Origin: DATLLJ01 sp035537875
Lineage (GTDB): Bacteria > Acidobacteriota > Vicinamibacteria > Vicinamibacterales > CAVVIG01
Assembly: GCA_035537875.1 (NCBI GenBank)
Contig: DATLLJ010000036.1
Span: 4,110-68,109, forward strand
Direction: 5' to 3'
Length of the DNA: 64,000 nucleotides
Below, piece after piece: positions 1 through 10,486 of this stretch. Each line of letters begins with the position of its first letter. The first letter of the stretch is position 1. The notes under the pieces are model-generated. The model was given only the letters and a program-made list of their open reading frames with translations. It was not told the origin of the DNA and searched no databases. The translations under genes and the position numbers were made by a program.

Positions 1-1110
1 GACAGCCCGGTCAACCTGCAGGTGCTGGTGCGCACCCTGCACGGAAGCGGTCATCGCATCCTGGCCGCCAAGAACGGGCTGGCCGCTCTGGAAATCGCCC
101 GTCGCGCCAGGCCCGATCTGATACTGCTCGATGTGATGATGCCGGAGATCGACGGGTTTGAGGTGTGCCGGGCCATCAAGACCGATCCCCAGACCCAGGA
201 CACGCTGGTGATATTCCTGTCGGCCCTCGGCGAAGTATCCGACAAGGTCGCGGGCCTGAAGCTGGGCGCCGTCGACTACATTACGAAGCCGATTCAGGCC
301 GAGGAAGTGCTGGCTCGAGTCGAGACGCATCTCACACGCCAGTACCTCGAACGTGAACTTCGGCGAAGCCGCGACAGCCTGGATCGTGAGTTGGCGAGCG
401 CCGCGGGTATGCAGCGGCTGATTCTGCCGCCGACACTGCCGCACCACCCTTCCCTCGAGTTCGGGGCGTACTACCGGACGAGCCGGCACGCGGGCGGGGA
501 CTACTACGATGTCCTCGATCTCGGATCGGGGCGCTACGGGTTGATGGTCGCGGATGTGTCGGGCCATGGAGCGTCGGCCGCGATCGTCATGGCCATGATC
601 CGTGCGGTGCTCCATACTCTTCCGGCGCTGGACGATCCGCCAGCAGTCCTGCAGCGGATCAACCAGCACTTCCGTTATCTCTGGGAGACGGGGATCTTTG
701 CCACCGTCGTGTACGGCATCCTCGACGTCGGGCGCCAGCTGCTGCGGCTCTCCTGCGCGGGTCATCCTCCGCCGCTGCTCGCCCGGGAGCACCAGGGCGC
801 GAGGCCGCTTCCGGTGGATGCCGTCGTGCCGCTTCTGCTGATGGATCTCGCCGAGATCCCATGCACGGAACACCCACTTCGAGCCGGCGATCGCATCGCG
901 CTGTTCACCGACGGTGTCCTCGAGAGGCGGGCCGTCGATGGCACGATGTACGAGCAGGCTCGTCTGACATCGGCTTTTGAAGAGGTCAGCAGGCTCAATC
1001 CTGCTTCGATGATTGACCGCCTCGTCTCCGAGCTCGACGCGTTTGCGGGCGGTCATGAGCCTGACGATGACCAGACGCTCGTTGTGGTGGGCGTCAATCC
1101 GGAGGGTTGA
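1..1110 (+). CDS. Response regulator fused to PP2C/SpoIIE (RsbU-type) serine phosphatase, 5' truncated
   Basis: The reading frame is open from the first base, so the N-terminus lies outside the window. The first residues (DSPVNLQVL) match the start of a receiver domain just after the acidic pocket. The receiver runs to about residue 115, with the phospho-accepting Asp in LLDVMMP (around residue 44) and the conserved Lys in DYITKP. A short coiled linker leads into a PP2C/SpoIIE phosphatase with metal-binding motifs GGDYYDV and ADVSGHG and a C-terminal DDQTLVVV. Such proteins dephosphorylate a STAS-domain anti-anti-sigma factor when the receiver is phosphorylated. A STAS gene (3342-3674) and a second phosphatase (1678-3294) lie nearby, so a partner-switching cascade is likely. 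The partner sensor kinase and anti-sigma kinase are not visible in the window. Confidence 0.9.
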   Translation, partial: DSPVNLQVLVRTLHGSGHRILAAKNGLAALEIARRARPDLILLDVMMPEIDGFEVCRAIKTDPQTQDTLVIFLSALGEVSDKVAGLKLGAVDYITKPIQAEEVLARVETHLTRQYLERELRRSRDSLDRELASAAGMQRLILPPTLPHHPSLEFGAYYRTSRHAGGDYYDVLDLGSGRYGLMVADVSGHGASAAIVMAMIRAVLHTLPALDDPPAVLQRINQHFRYLWETGIFATVVYGILDVGRQLLRLSCAGHPPPLLAREHQGARPLPVDAVVPLLLMDLAEIPCTEHPLRAGDRIALFTDGVLERRAVDGTMYEQARLTSAFEEVSRLNPASMIDRLVSELDAFAGGHEPDDDQTLVVVGVNPEG

Positions 1111-1252
1111 GGTCGGCCCATCCAGCCACGCGCGTGGTCGTCGGTTGTCCGGGAGCCGACCGAGACGGCAGGGTCCGAGGAGTGGAAGCGATTCTCGATC
1201 GATGGCTATAATGCCCACAGCCAGCATACCGGCCTCGCCTGAGACACGCCGT

Positions 1253-1675
1253 ATGACGCGCGAAGAGATCACGGCTTTCTTCGACCGGCGGCAAGATGCC
1301 CTGGAGCGTCGAGACGCGACGGCGCTGGCGGGGTTGCACAGCGACAGCGGCACGCTCGAAAGCGCGATGGCCGGTACGCTCGTCGGTCGTGCCGAACACG
1401 AACGTTTCTACGCCGGCCTGTTCAGCGCCTTTCCGGATTTTCGATATGAACCCGGCGATCTCTGGATTGACGGCAATCGGGTGGCCCAGAGTGCGACGTT
1501 CGGCGGGACCAACATCGGTGGATTCATGGGGTTGCCGCCGAGTGGCAAACAGGTGAGGGTTCCCGCGGTCTTTCTGTTCAAGCTGAAGGACCTGCAGATC
1601 GAGTGGATGCGAAGCGTCTACGATTTCACGTTGATGCTGGTCCAGGCAGGCGTCCTGAAGATCAAGACGAATTGA
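1253..1675 (+). CDS. SnoaL-like / ester cyclase family protein
   Basis: A 140-residue protein with the size and pattern of the NTF2-like SnoaL fold: an N-terminal helix (TREEITAFFDRRQDALERRD), then HSDSGTLES, a central FPDFRYEPGDLWIDGNRVA strand pair and a PPSGKQVRVPAVFLFKL strand typical of 'ester cyclase' or polyketide-cyclase-like proteins. The substrate cannot be predicted. ATG 1253 fits the family length; longer in-frame starts (for example 1211) would add residues without family similarity. A TATAAT hexamer occurs at about 1207-1212, but no convincing -35 was found. The stop lies 2 nt before the ATG of the FHA-phosphatase gene, so the two are probably co-translated. Confidence 0.75.
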   Translation: MTREEITAFFDRRQDALERRDATALAGLHSDSGTLESAMAGTLVGRAEHERFYAGLFSAFPDFRYEPGDLWIDGNRVAQSATFGGTNIGGFMGLPPSGKQVRVPAVFLFKLKDLQIEWMRSVYDFTLMLVQAGVLKIKTN

Positions 1676-1677
1676 CG

Positions 1678-3294
1678 ATGGCGGCCACGCCCAGGCTCGA
1701 GGTCAACGACACCAAGGGGCGACGAGTCGTCCCGCTCGATAAACCGCTGTTCCGTATCGGCCGGCGCCACGAAGCCGAACTGCAGATCTCGAGCACGGAG
1801 GTCTCGCGCGAACACGCCGAGATCGAGCAGAACGACAGCGGCCGGTGGCTGCTTCGCGACCGGAACTCCCGGTACGGCACCTTCGCCAACGACAAGCCGA
1901 TTACCGAGCACCTGCTCGACCACGGCGATCGGATTCGCCTGGGCCGGAGCGGCGGAGCCGAGCTTGTCTTTCTGGTCGACGACACCGCACCTCCTCACGG
2001 TGCGCAGACGTCGGCGATCATCGACTTCAGGCAGATCACGTCGCTGCTCGACAGCTTGCGCGCCATGGGTTCAGCTCGTGTGCTGGACGAAGTGCTCGCG
2101 CTCGTCATGGACTCGGCGATCGAGGTCACCGGCGCCGAGCGTGGGTTCATCATGCTGGCCGCCGCACCCGGCAGCCCGCTGGAGTTCAAGATCGGTCGGG
2201 CTTCGGGCAGGATGCCGCTGTCGGGCCGATTGTTCGACACCAGTCAGAAGATCCCCCAGCAGGTCTTCGCGACGGGGCAGGAGATGATCGTCGCCGATTT
2301 GATGGACGTCAACCATGCGGGCCAGCACCTCGGCACCGTTGCGCTCGGCATCCGTCACGTCCTCTGCGCGCCCCTCCGGGTCATCCGGTATGTGGACCGC
2401 GCCGAGGCCGCTCCCTCGCAGCAGCCGATCGGTGTGCTCTATCTCGACAGCCGCGAAAAAGGGCGGCTGCTCTCCAGCATGACGCGCCACGCGCTGGAGG
2501 CATTCGCGACGGAGGCGGCGGCGGCAATTGAGAGCGCGCGACTGTATCGCGAGGCCGCCGAGAAGACGCGGCTCGAGCGCGAGCTCGAGCTCGCGGCCGA
2601 GATCCAGCGCGCGTTGCTGCCGCCGGCGCTTCAGTCGGGCGAGCACTTCGATGTGGCGTCGAGGTCGATCCCGTGCCGCGCCATCGGCGGCGACTTCTTC
2701 GATTACTTCACCGTCCGCGACGACGAATTCGGGTTCGTGCTCGGCGACGTTGCGGGCAAAGGCCCATCGGCCGCGCTGTTGACGGCCATGATTCAGGGGA
2801 TCTTCGCGGCGCAGGTCGGCCAGGCGAGCCGCGCGGCGGAGTTGATGGCCAGCGTGAACGAAGGCTTGATCCGGCGGGCGCTGCAGTCGCGGTTCGCAAC
2901 CGTCTTCTACGGGACGCTGTCGAGCACGGGCATCTTGACGTATTCGAACGCCGGACACAATCCGCCGATGCTCTTGACCCGCAGTGGTGTGCGGCGCCTC
3001 GAGACCGGTGGACTGATTCTGGGGCTGTTCGCGCAGGCCACGTACGAGCAGGAGACGCTCCAGCTCGAGCCAGGCGACGTTCTCGTCGTCTTCAGCGACG
3101 GCGTGACGGAGGCGCTCAACGCCGAGGGCGTCGAGTTCGGAGAGCAGCGGTTGCTGGCTTGCCTCGAAGACGATCGCGCCTGCACGCCAAAGGAGCTGCT
3201 CGACCGGCTGCTGTCAGCGGTGGGCAGCTTCGCCGCCGGCGCGGCGCAGCACGACGACGTGACCGCGCTCGTGCTGCGGTACGGGACACGATGA
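1678..3294 (+). CDS. FHA-GAF-PP2C (SpoIIE/RsbU-like) serine phosphatase
   Basis: A 538-residue signalling phosphatase. An FHA domain (about residues 20-95, with IGRR and EVSREHAEI) should bind a phosphothreonine partner. A GAF domain (about 145-290) follows, then a helical linker (about 295-330) and a SpoIIE-type PP2C domain with metal-binding motifs IGGDFFDYF, GDVAGKGPSAALL and SDGVTEA and the final HDDVTALVL. ATG 1678 is chosen because the FHA strand begins a few residues later and the preceding gene stops at 1675. The likely substrate is a phosphorylated STAS protein such as the one encoded convergently at 3342-3674. GAF and FHA suggest input from a small molecule and from a Ser/Thr kinase, respectively; both inputs are inference. 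Confidence 0.9.
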   Translation: MAATPRLEVNDTKGRRVVPLDKPLFRIGRRHEAELQISSTEVSREHAEIEQNDSGRWLLRDRNSRYGTFANDKPITEHLLDHGDRIRLGRSGGAELVFLVDDTAPPHGAQTSAIIDFRQITSLLDSLRAMGSARVLDEVLALVMDSAIEVTGAERGFIMLAAAPGSPLEFKIGRASGRMPLSGRLFDTSQKIPQQVFATGQEMIVADLMDVNHAGQHLGTVALGIRHVLCAPLRVIRYVDRAEAAPSQQPIGVLYLDSREKGRLLSSMTRHALEAFATEAAAAIESARLYREAAEKTRLERELELAAEIQRALLPPALQSGEHFDVASRSIPCRAIGGDFFDYFTVRDDEFGFVLGDVAGKGPSAALLTAMIQGIFAAQVGQASRAAELMASVNEGLIRRALQSRFATVFYGTLSSTGILTYSNAGHNPPMLLTRSGVRRLETGGLILGLFAQATYEQETLQLEPGDVLVVFSDGVTEALNAEGVEFGEQRLLACLEDDRACTPKELLDRLLSAVGSFAAGAAQHDDVTALVLRYGTR

Positions 3295-3341
3295 GTTCCC
3301 GTTGAGCCGGAGAGGCGCGCGCTGCCGCCCGCGTGTCAGCG

Positions 3342-3674
3342 TCAGTTGAAACTCTTGACCGCGTCCGTCTCTTTGTCGAACGTTTCGAACACCGTGAGCA
3401 GCTTCGTGATGGTCAGCAGCTCGTTGATCTTGCTGGTGACGCTGTGGAGCTTCAGGCTGCCGCCGGCCCGCTTCACGGTCGTGTAGGCGCCCACAAGCTC
3501 GCCGAGCCCGGCGCTGTCGACGTATGTCACGCCCGACATGTTCACCAGGATCTTCTTGTGTCCCTGATTGATCATGCTGTGAATCTTGTCTCTGAACAAC
3601 GCATCGCCCTGGGTGATCTTGCCGGTCACGTCCAGAACCTTGACGTTTCCTTCCGAACGTTCCTCGATTTGCAT
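3342..3674 (-). CDS. STAS-domain anti-sigma factor antagonist (RsbV/SpoIIAA-like)
   Basis: A 110-residue single STAS domain. The diagnostic loop YVDSAGLGELV carries the Ser that is phosphorylated by an anti-sigma kinase and dephosphorylated by PP2C phosphatases; the N-terminal strand VKVLDVTGKITQGDA is also typical. When unphosphorylated it should bind the anti-sigma factor and release sigma or another target. The gene is convergent with the FHA-phosphatase gene and separated from it by less than 50 nt. The anti-sigma kinase and sigma factor are not in the window. Confidence 0.9.
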   Translation of the reverse strand: MQIEERSEGNVKVLDVTGKITQGDALFRDKIHSMINQGHKKILVNMSGVTYVDSAGLGELVGAYTTVKRAGGSLKLHSVTSKINELLTITKLLTVFETFDKETDAVKSFN

Positions 3675-3801
3675 TCGCGGCTCCTCGGACAGAGTGGTCA
3701 GGCTAACGGGAATGTCGAGCTGGAAATCCTAGTTCGAAATGCGGGCAGAGGTCAACGCACGAACGACCCTTCCCCGATTCCCAAACACCCGATTGCCGGG
3801 C

Positions 3802-4062
3802 TCACTTCACGGCAATCGCGATGAGCTCGAAGGGCTGCGTGCCGCTGTTTTTGAGGGAGTGTACGACGTTTCGGTTGACGAACTGCACCTCGCCCGGCTG
3901 AACGGCCGTGACCGTGCGATCGCCGATAACCAGCTCGATGACCCCGGCCGTGACCGGCACGAGCACCACGTCCGTCGCGTGGGTATGGGGACTCTGCGTT
4001 TGAGACGCGGCAGACAGCGGCAGGACTACCGCGAAGATGACGAAGAGGGCTCGCTTGCGCAT
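3802..4062 (-). CDS. Small secreted cupin-domain protein
   Basis: An 86-residue protein beginning MRKRALFVIFAVVLPLSAASQ, a clear Sec signal peptide, followed by a short conserved beta-barrel cupin core (VLVPVTAGVIELVIGD, PGEVQFVNRNVVHSLKN). The motif HSLKN resembles the second cupin motif; the usual metal-binding His set is incomplete, so binding rather than catalysis is likely. An in-frame ATG at 4086 would add eight residues in front of the signal peptide; 4062 is preferred because the basic N-region then starts the protein. Function unknown. Confidence 0.7.
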   Translation of the reverse strand: MRKRALFVIFAVVLPLSAASQTQSPHTHATDVVLVPVTAGVIELVIGDRTVTAVQPGEVQFVNRNVVHSLKNSGTQPFELIAIAVK

Positions 4063-4107
4063 GTGGGGGCGTCCAGTGAGCAGCAATCGGGGGGGCAGGC
4101 GGTCGCT

Positions 4108-5538
4108 CTACGATGTAAGAAGGTGGGGTTTGTGCTCCCGGGGGGCGTCGGCGAGGAACTGCTCCGCCAGCTCATGAAGCCTGCGGGACATCCCGTCGGC
4201 GTTGAAATCGCCGTACTTATTCCGGAACGCCTGAACCGGCACGAGCGCCTTGGCCATTGCTCGATGGCCGCCCGCGCTGCCAATCTCCGCAAAGTACCGA
4301 CGGACGAACTCCCCCGCGTTCTTCGAATACCCCAGGTTCCTGACCGAGATCACCATCGTCTCGTTGACGACTCCGGCGATGATCGTCCACCTCACGTCCT
4401 CGAGCTGGAGGAAGAAGTCGGCCACATACGGGATGAAGTCCTCTCGGGGAGAAGCGCCAAGGTAGGCGCAGAAGACCTGATCGAACAAGGTGCCGTTCTG
4501 GTAGGCCTTCATGACGTACGCAAGCCGCTCGCGTGTGAGCTCGGCGCCTTCCATCTTACGGATGAGCTGCGCGTCGGCGAGCGGGTAGAGGTACGAAAAC
4601 GCCTCGAGGTCGACGCGGTTTGCCTGGCGATTGAAGAACAACGTGTCGGACTTGATGGCGTAGAGCATGGCCGTCGCGGTCCGCTCGGAAATGTTGACGT
4701 CCACGGCGCGGAGGTGTTCGGTCATGATCGTCGATGTCGAGCCGTATTCGGGTCGGATGTCTTTGAAGACCGCGGTATAGCCGGGCTGCTCGGGATGATG
4801 GTCGATCACGAGATCGATGCGGTCGATGAGCTCCCCGAAATAATGCGGCTGGACGTCGACCATCGCGATGCGATCGAACTCGTGCAGTGACGCGGGGGTG
4901 ATGGCCTCGACCTGCAGATCGAGGAGCTTCAGCATGCGAACGTTCTCAGGCCGCGTCACCCCCTGGATGGCGCCGATAATCGCCGTCGCCTTCGTCCGCC
5001 GCAGGACGTTCCTCAGCGCCAGGCCGCTCGCGATCGCGTCGGGGTCGGGTTCATGGTGCAGGAGAATCAGCACGCGATCGGCGTCGCTGAAGTAGCGCTG
5101 ATACTGCTGCACCCGTGCCCGGGTCAGCGACCGGCTGAACTCGGTCAGCAGTGGTCCGCCGAACAGCTCGGAGATCGACAAGTACACGACGTCGGGAAAC
5201 TCGGCGCGCAGCTCGTCCGCGCGTTTGGCCGTGGTGGCGGCGCCCAGGCCGAGTACGTATACGAGCGTCGCGCCCGCGTCGCGGACCGCTTCCAAGATCC
5301 GCTTGAGGCTGCGGCGCGCGTTGTCTTCGACGATGACGCACGTGCCTGGCGTGACGTCGGCTTTGAGGTAGGTGTCGGTTCGGCGCGGATCGCCGAATGT
5401 CACGGTGACGCCGGCGTCATGGAGCCGGCGGGCGAGGGTCCGACTGTCGACGATGAACTCGACTTCGAAGCCGGGCAGCAGGATTTCGTCGAGCATCCTG
5501 ACGACCAGATCGTCCTGGCAGACGGCTAGACACCGCAA
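4108..5538 (-). CDS. RCK-like N-terminal domain fused to DHH/DHHA1 phosphoesterase (NrnA-like)
   Basis: A 476-residue protein. Residues 1 to about 130 look like a Rossmann-type RCK/TrkA-N regulatory domain (GVTVTFGDP, a nucleotide-pocket-like region, then YVLGLG). Residues about 150-330 form a DHH domain with motif I HHEPDPDAIASGLALR, motif II MVDVQPHY and motif III IDHHPEQ; a DHHA1 domain follows with IGSAGGHRAMA, the nucleic-acid or nucleotide-binding signature. The family includes nanoRNases and cyclic-dinucleotide or pAp phosphatases. Fusion to an RCK-like module suggests nucleotide-controlled activity. The exact substrate is not determinable. The gene stands alone, divergent from the VWFA gene. 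Confidence 0.85.
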   Translation of the reverse strand: MRCLAVCQDDLVVRMLDEILLPGFEVEFIVDSRTLARRLHDAGVTVTFGDPRRTDTYLKADVTPGTCVIVEDNARRSLKRILEAVRDAGATLVYVLGLGAATTAKRADELRAEFPDVVYLSISELFGGPLLTEFSRSLTRARVQQYQRYFSDADRVLILLHHEPDPDAIASGLALRNVLRRTKATAIIGAIQGVTRPENVRMLKLLDLQVEAITPASLHEFDRIAMVDVQPHYFGELIDRIDLVIDHHPEQPGYTAVFKDIRPEYGSTSTIMTEHLRAVDVNISERTATAMLYAIKSDTLFFNRQANRVDLEAFSYLYPLADAQLIRKMEGAELTRERLAYVMKAYQNGTLFDQVFCAYLGASPREDFIPYVADFFLQLEDVRWTIIAGVVNETMVISVRNLGYSKNAGEFVRRYFAEIGSAGGHRAMAKALVPVQAFRNKYGDFNADGMSRRLHELAEQFLADAPREHKPHLLTS

Positions 5539-5632
5539 AGGAGTACCAACCTTTGATTATACGCCCGGTTCCCGCACCCGCGGCCCCGATAGCCGTGGCG
5601 GCCCCGAGAGGGAAGGTGTAGAGTGCAATTCT

Positions 5633-6604
5633 GTGGAGTGGCTCCGCCCGCCACGATGCACATCCGACGCGCCTCGGCGGGGGCCGCTGGGGCGCGGGTG
5701 GCTCGTACGCCTGCTGTTTCTGGCGCTGGCGCTCTCGATGGCGCCCCTGAGGGCGCAGCAGCCCACGACGTTCCGTTCGGGAGTCGAGCTCGTCAATATC
5801 GGCGTGACGGTGACCGACCGGAAAGGGAACCTGGTCACCGACCTGAGCGCCGCCGATTTCGCGGTCGTCGAAGACGGCGCCCCGCACCTGATCAGTTACT
5901 TTTCCTCCGGTGATCGGCCAGATCCAGCGCCGGAGATGCACCTCGGCCTGTTGCTCGACGTCAGTCAGAGCATGACGGACGACATGGCGTTCATCAAGAC
6001 GGCCGCCATCAAGTTCGTCAACACGCTCGCCGAGGCGGTCGATGTGACCGTGGTCCAATTCGACTCCGAGGTCAGGGTCGCCCGGTACAGCCAGCGCGAG
6101 TTCGCCCGGCTCGTCGAACGGATCCGCCAGCAGAAGGCGGACGGTCAAACGGCCCTCTACGACGCCATCGCCGTCTACCTCGACGGCGCGACTGATCAGG
6201 CAGGGCGGAAGATCATGCTGCTGTATACCGATGGGGGAGACACCCGCAGCGCGCTGCGCTTCAACGAGCTCTTGAACGTCTTGAAAGCCTCGGACGTCAC
6301 GGTGTACACCATCGGGGTGCTCGAGCACCAGACTCAATCAGGGAGGACGGCGCAGCGGCCACTCCTGCAGCAGATCGCCGAAGCGACCGGCGGCCAGGCC
6401 TATTTTCCCGGGTCGGTGCGGAGCCTCGATGCCGTTTACGAGCAGGTCCTCAGTGACATCCGGGCGCAGTACACGCTCGGGTATCACCCGAGCAATCCGA
6501 AAACGGACGGGGCCTGGCGCAAGATCGAGGTGAAGGTGCTTCGGAACGACGGCCGCGACTACCGGGTCCGAGCTCGCAAGGGTTACTACGCGGGTGTACG
6601 GTGA
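5633..6604 (+). CDS. Secreted VWFA-related protein of the acidobacterial type
   Basis: A protein of about 323 residues. GTG 5633 is taken as the start because it gives a basic N-region followed by the signal peptide LVRLLFLALALSMAPLRAQQ. The mature part starts with a short beta region (VELVNIGVTVTDRKGNLVTDL, DFAVVEDG) characteristic of VWFA-related acidobacterial proteins (TIGR03436 as I know the family). The VWFA core carries a MIDAS motif DVSQSMTDD, and LLYTDGGDTRSAL supplies a further metal ligand. The C-terminus ends YTLGYHP ... RARKGYYAG, also family-typical. These proteins are numerous in Acidobacteriota and of unknown role. No good ribosome-binding site is visible, so the start is uncertain. 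Confidence 0.85.
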   Translation: MEWLRPPRCTSDAPRRGPLGRGWLVRLLFLALALSMAPLRAQQPTTFRSGVELVNIGVTVTDRKGNLVTDLSAADFAVVEDGAPHLISYFSSGDRPDPAPEMHLGLLLDVSQSMTDDMAFIKTAAIKFVNTLAEAVDVTVVQFDSEVRVARYSQREFARLVERIRQQKADGQTALYDAIAVYLDGATDQAGRKIMLLYTDGGDTRSALRFNELLNVLKASDVTVYTIGVLEHQTQSGRTAQRPLLQQIAEATGGQAYFPGSVRSLDAVYEQVLSDIRAQYTLGYHPSNPKTDGAWRKIEVKVLRNDGRDYRVRARKGYYAGVR

Positions 6605-6605
6605 A

Positions 6606-6791
6606 TTGGGTCATCTAGTCATTGGGTCATCGGGTCATTGGATTGCGTCATTGGGTCATTGGGGGTGAGGCGTGAGCGGCTGTCGCGGGCCGTACTGATT
6701 GAGCCTTTCCCGACCGTGTCTTTCGTGCCTCTGCTCTCCAATTCTCCAATTCTGCAATCAATGACTCGATGACCCGATGACTAGATGACCA
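6606..6791. repeat. Intergenic inverted-arm repeat element A (tandem GGGTCATT/C units)
   Basis: The left arm (about 6606-6660) is built of short tandem units of the type GGGTCATTG/GGGTCATCG. The right arm (about 6752-6791) is its imperfect reverse complement: 5'-GACCCGATGACTAGATGACC-3' mirrors GGTCATCTAGTCATTGGGTC on the left. The arms are roughly 40 bp and separated by about 105 nt that include two AATTCT-containing repeats. The element is AT-richer than flanking genes and sits between the VWFA stop and uvrB. The architecture matches element B at 63107-63274. Confidence 0.8.
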
Positions 6792-6824
6792 GATTCTGCC
6801 CGTCTGGTACGATGGGAGGTTCGG

Positions 6825-8846
<2,022 letters not shown>

Positions 8847-8853
8847 TCGTCGC

Positions 8854-9624
8854 GTGACGCGCATTCAGGACAGCTTGAAAAACGCAGCGCTCGATGTGCA
8901 GGAGTACGTGCGCCTCGTGATGGCGGCCTTCCGCGGCATGGTGTCGCGTCCAATCTACCGGCACGACATCATCGAGCAGTTCGACCTCATCGGCATCGGC
9001 TCCATGACCGTGGTGCTGCTGACGGGGTTCTTCACCGGGGCGGTCCTCGCGCTGCAAACGGGAATCACCCTCGACCAGTTTGGCGCCCGGCCGGTGGTCG
9101 GGCGGCTGGTGAGTGCCTCGATGGTCAAAGAGCTCGGTCCCGTGCTGACCGGTCTGATGCTGACGGGACGAATCGGGTCCGGGATAGCCGCCGAGCTTGG
9201 GTCGATGGTGGTGACCGACCAGATCAACGCCCTGCGGGCGCTGGGAACAGACCCGATCCGCAAGCTCGTCGTCCCAAGGATGCTGGCAGGGTTCATCATG
9301 GCCCCGGTCCTGACGATCATCTCGGACTTCGTCGGCATCGTCGGCGGCTGGCTCGTGGCCCGTTATCAGCTGCAGGTGGCGTCAGGGCTCTACTGGTCAT
9401 CGATAACTGACTCGCTCTACATGGCAGACATCTGGATGGGTATCATCAAACCGTTTGTGCTCGGGTTCGTGATTGTCAGCATCGCCTGTCACGTCGGGCT
9501 CAGGACGACCGGCGGGACGCAAGGCGTCGGCAAATCGACGACCGAATCGGTGGTTGCCGGCTCGGTCGCCGTGATTGCCGTGGATTTCTTTATGACGCGC
9601 CTGTTGATCTCCACGATTTATTGA
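8854..9624 (+). CDS. mlaE: MlaE-type ABC lipid transporter permease
   Basis: A 256-residue inner-membrane permease of the MlaE/YrbE family with five to six hydrophobic segments. Signature stretches are FFTGAVLALQTG near residues 55-70, VVGRLVSASMVKELGPVLTG, RIGSGIAAELGSMVVTDQI and ALRALGTDPIRKLVVPR. GTG at 8854 is the start. It should form a complex with the MlaF-like ATPase and the MCE protein encoded immediately downstream to move phospholipids or other lipids between the membranes. The operon order mlaE-mlaF-mlaD is typical. Confidence 0.95.
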   Translation: MTRIQDSLKNAALDVQEYVRLVMAAFRGMVSRPIYRHDIIEQFDLIGIGSMTVVLLTGFFTGAVLALQTGITLDQFGARPVVGRLVSASMVKELGPVLTGLMLTGRIGSGIAAELGSMVVTDQINALRALGTDPIRKLVVPRMLAGFIMAPVLTIISDFVGIVGGWLVARYQLQVASGLYWSSITDSLYMADIWMGIIKPFVLGFVIVSIACHVGLRTTGGTQGVGKSTTESVVAGSVAVIAVDFFMTRLLISTIY

Positions 9625-9628
9625 CCAG

Positions 9629-10474
9629 ATGGTGACCGAGCTGGCGCCTGAAGCCGCACGCCCTCGACCCGGCAGCCCCCGTCCGGTCATCTCGCTCGAG
9701 CATGTCCAGCTGGCATTCGACGAGAAGGTGGTGTTGAAGGACGTCAGCCTGGAGCTGCTCGAAGGGCGGACGAAAATCATTCTCGGCGCGAGCGGATCGG
9801 GCAAGTCCATCACGCTGAAGATCATCATCGGCCTGCTGAAGCCGGACGCCGGCGCGGTGCTCGTGAACGGACACCGCGTCGATCAGCTCAGCGAGCAGAA
9901 GCTGATGCCGATCCGGGCCGACCTGGGAATGATCTTTCAAGAAGGTGCGTTGTTCGACTCGCTGACGGTGCGGGAGAACGTCGGCTACAAGCTGTACGAA
10001 GAAACGAACATGCCTATCCCCGAGGTCGATCGGCGCGTCGAGGAGGTGCTCGGCTTCGTCGGGCTGAGTGAGCACATCGACAAGATGCCGTCGGCGCTGT
10101 CGGGCGGCCAGCGGCGGCGCGTCGCGATCGCGCGGGCGATGGCGTTCAAACCGCAGATCCTGCTGTACGACGAGGCGACGACAGGCCTCGATCCGATCAC
10201 CGCGACGACCGTCGACGACGAGATCATCAAGCTGCGCGATCTCGAGGGAGCCAGCTCCCTGCTCGTGACGCACCAGCTGCGCGACGCCTTCTACGTGGCG
10301 ACGCACATGGCGGTGCGTGACGCCAACGGCGCGGTGCGAATCATCCCCGCTACACCCGAGAAGAAGGATGAAACCGAATTCATTATGCTCAGGGATGGGC
10401 TGGTCTGCTTCGAAGGCAACGCCGACGAGCTGAGAAGCTCCTCGGACCCGTATTTGAGAGACTTCTTATCCTGA
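9629..10474 (+). CDS. mlaF: MlaF-type ABC transporter ATPase
   Basis: A 281-residue ATPase, 4 nt after mlaE. It has Walker A LGASGSGKSITLK, Q-loop IFQEGALFD, signature SGGQRRRVAIARAM, Walker B ILLYDEATTGLDPIT and H-loop VTHQ. The residues after the Q-loop (EGALFDSLTVRENV) are characteristic of MlaF. A C-terminal extension (about residues 235-281) ends in SSSDPYLRDFLS. It powers the MlaE permease. Confidence 0.95.
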   Translation: MVTELAPEAARPRPGSPRPVISLEHVQLAFDEKVVLKDVSLELLEGRTKIILGASGSGKSITLKIIIGLLKPDAGAVLVNGHRVDQLSEQKLMPIRADLGMIFQEGALFDSLTVRENVGYKLYEETNMPIPEVDRRVEEVLGFVGLSEHIDKMPSALSGGQRRRVAIARAMAFKPQILLYDEATTGLDPITATTVDDEIIKLRDLEGASSLLVTHQLRDAFYVATHMAVRDANGAVRIIPATPEKKDETEFIMLRDGLVCFEGNADELRSSSDPYLRDFLS

Positions 10475-10486
10475 GGTTCTAACGTC

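Noticed and set aside
1202..1212. TATAAT hexamer before the SnoaL-like gene as a sigma-70 promoter
   Set aside because: No acceptable -35 hexamer at 16-18 bp; a single hexamer is too weak to annotate.
2071..2958. Minus-strand frame inside the FHA-GAF phosphatase gene
   Set aside because: Arginine-rich shadow with no motif; the plus-strand gene explains the region.
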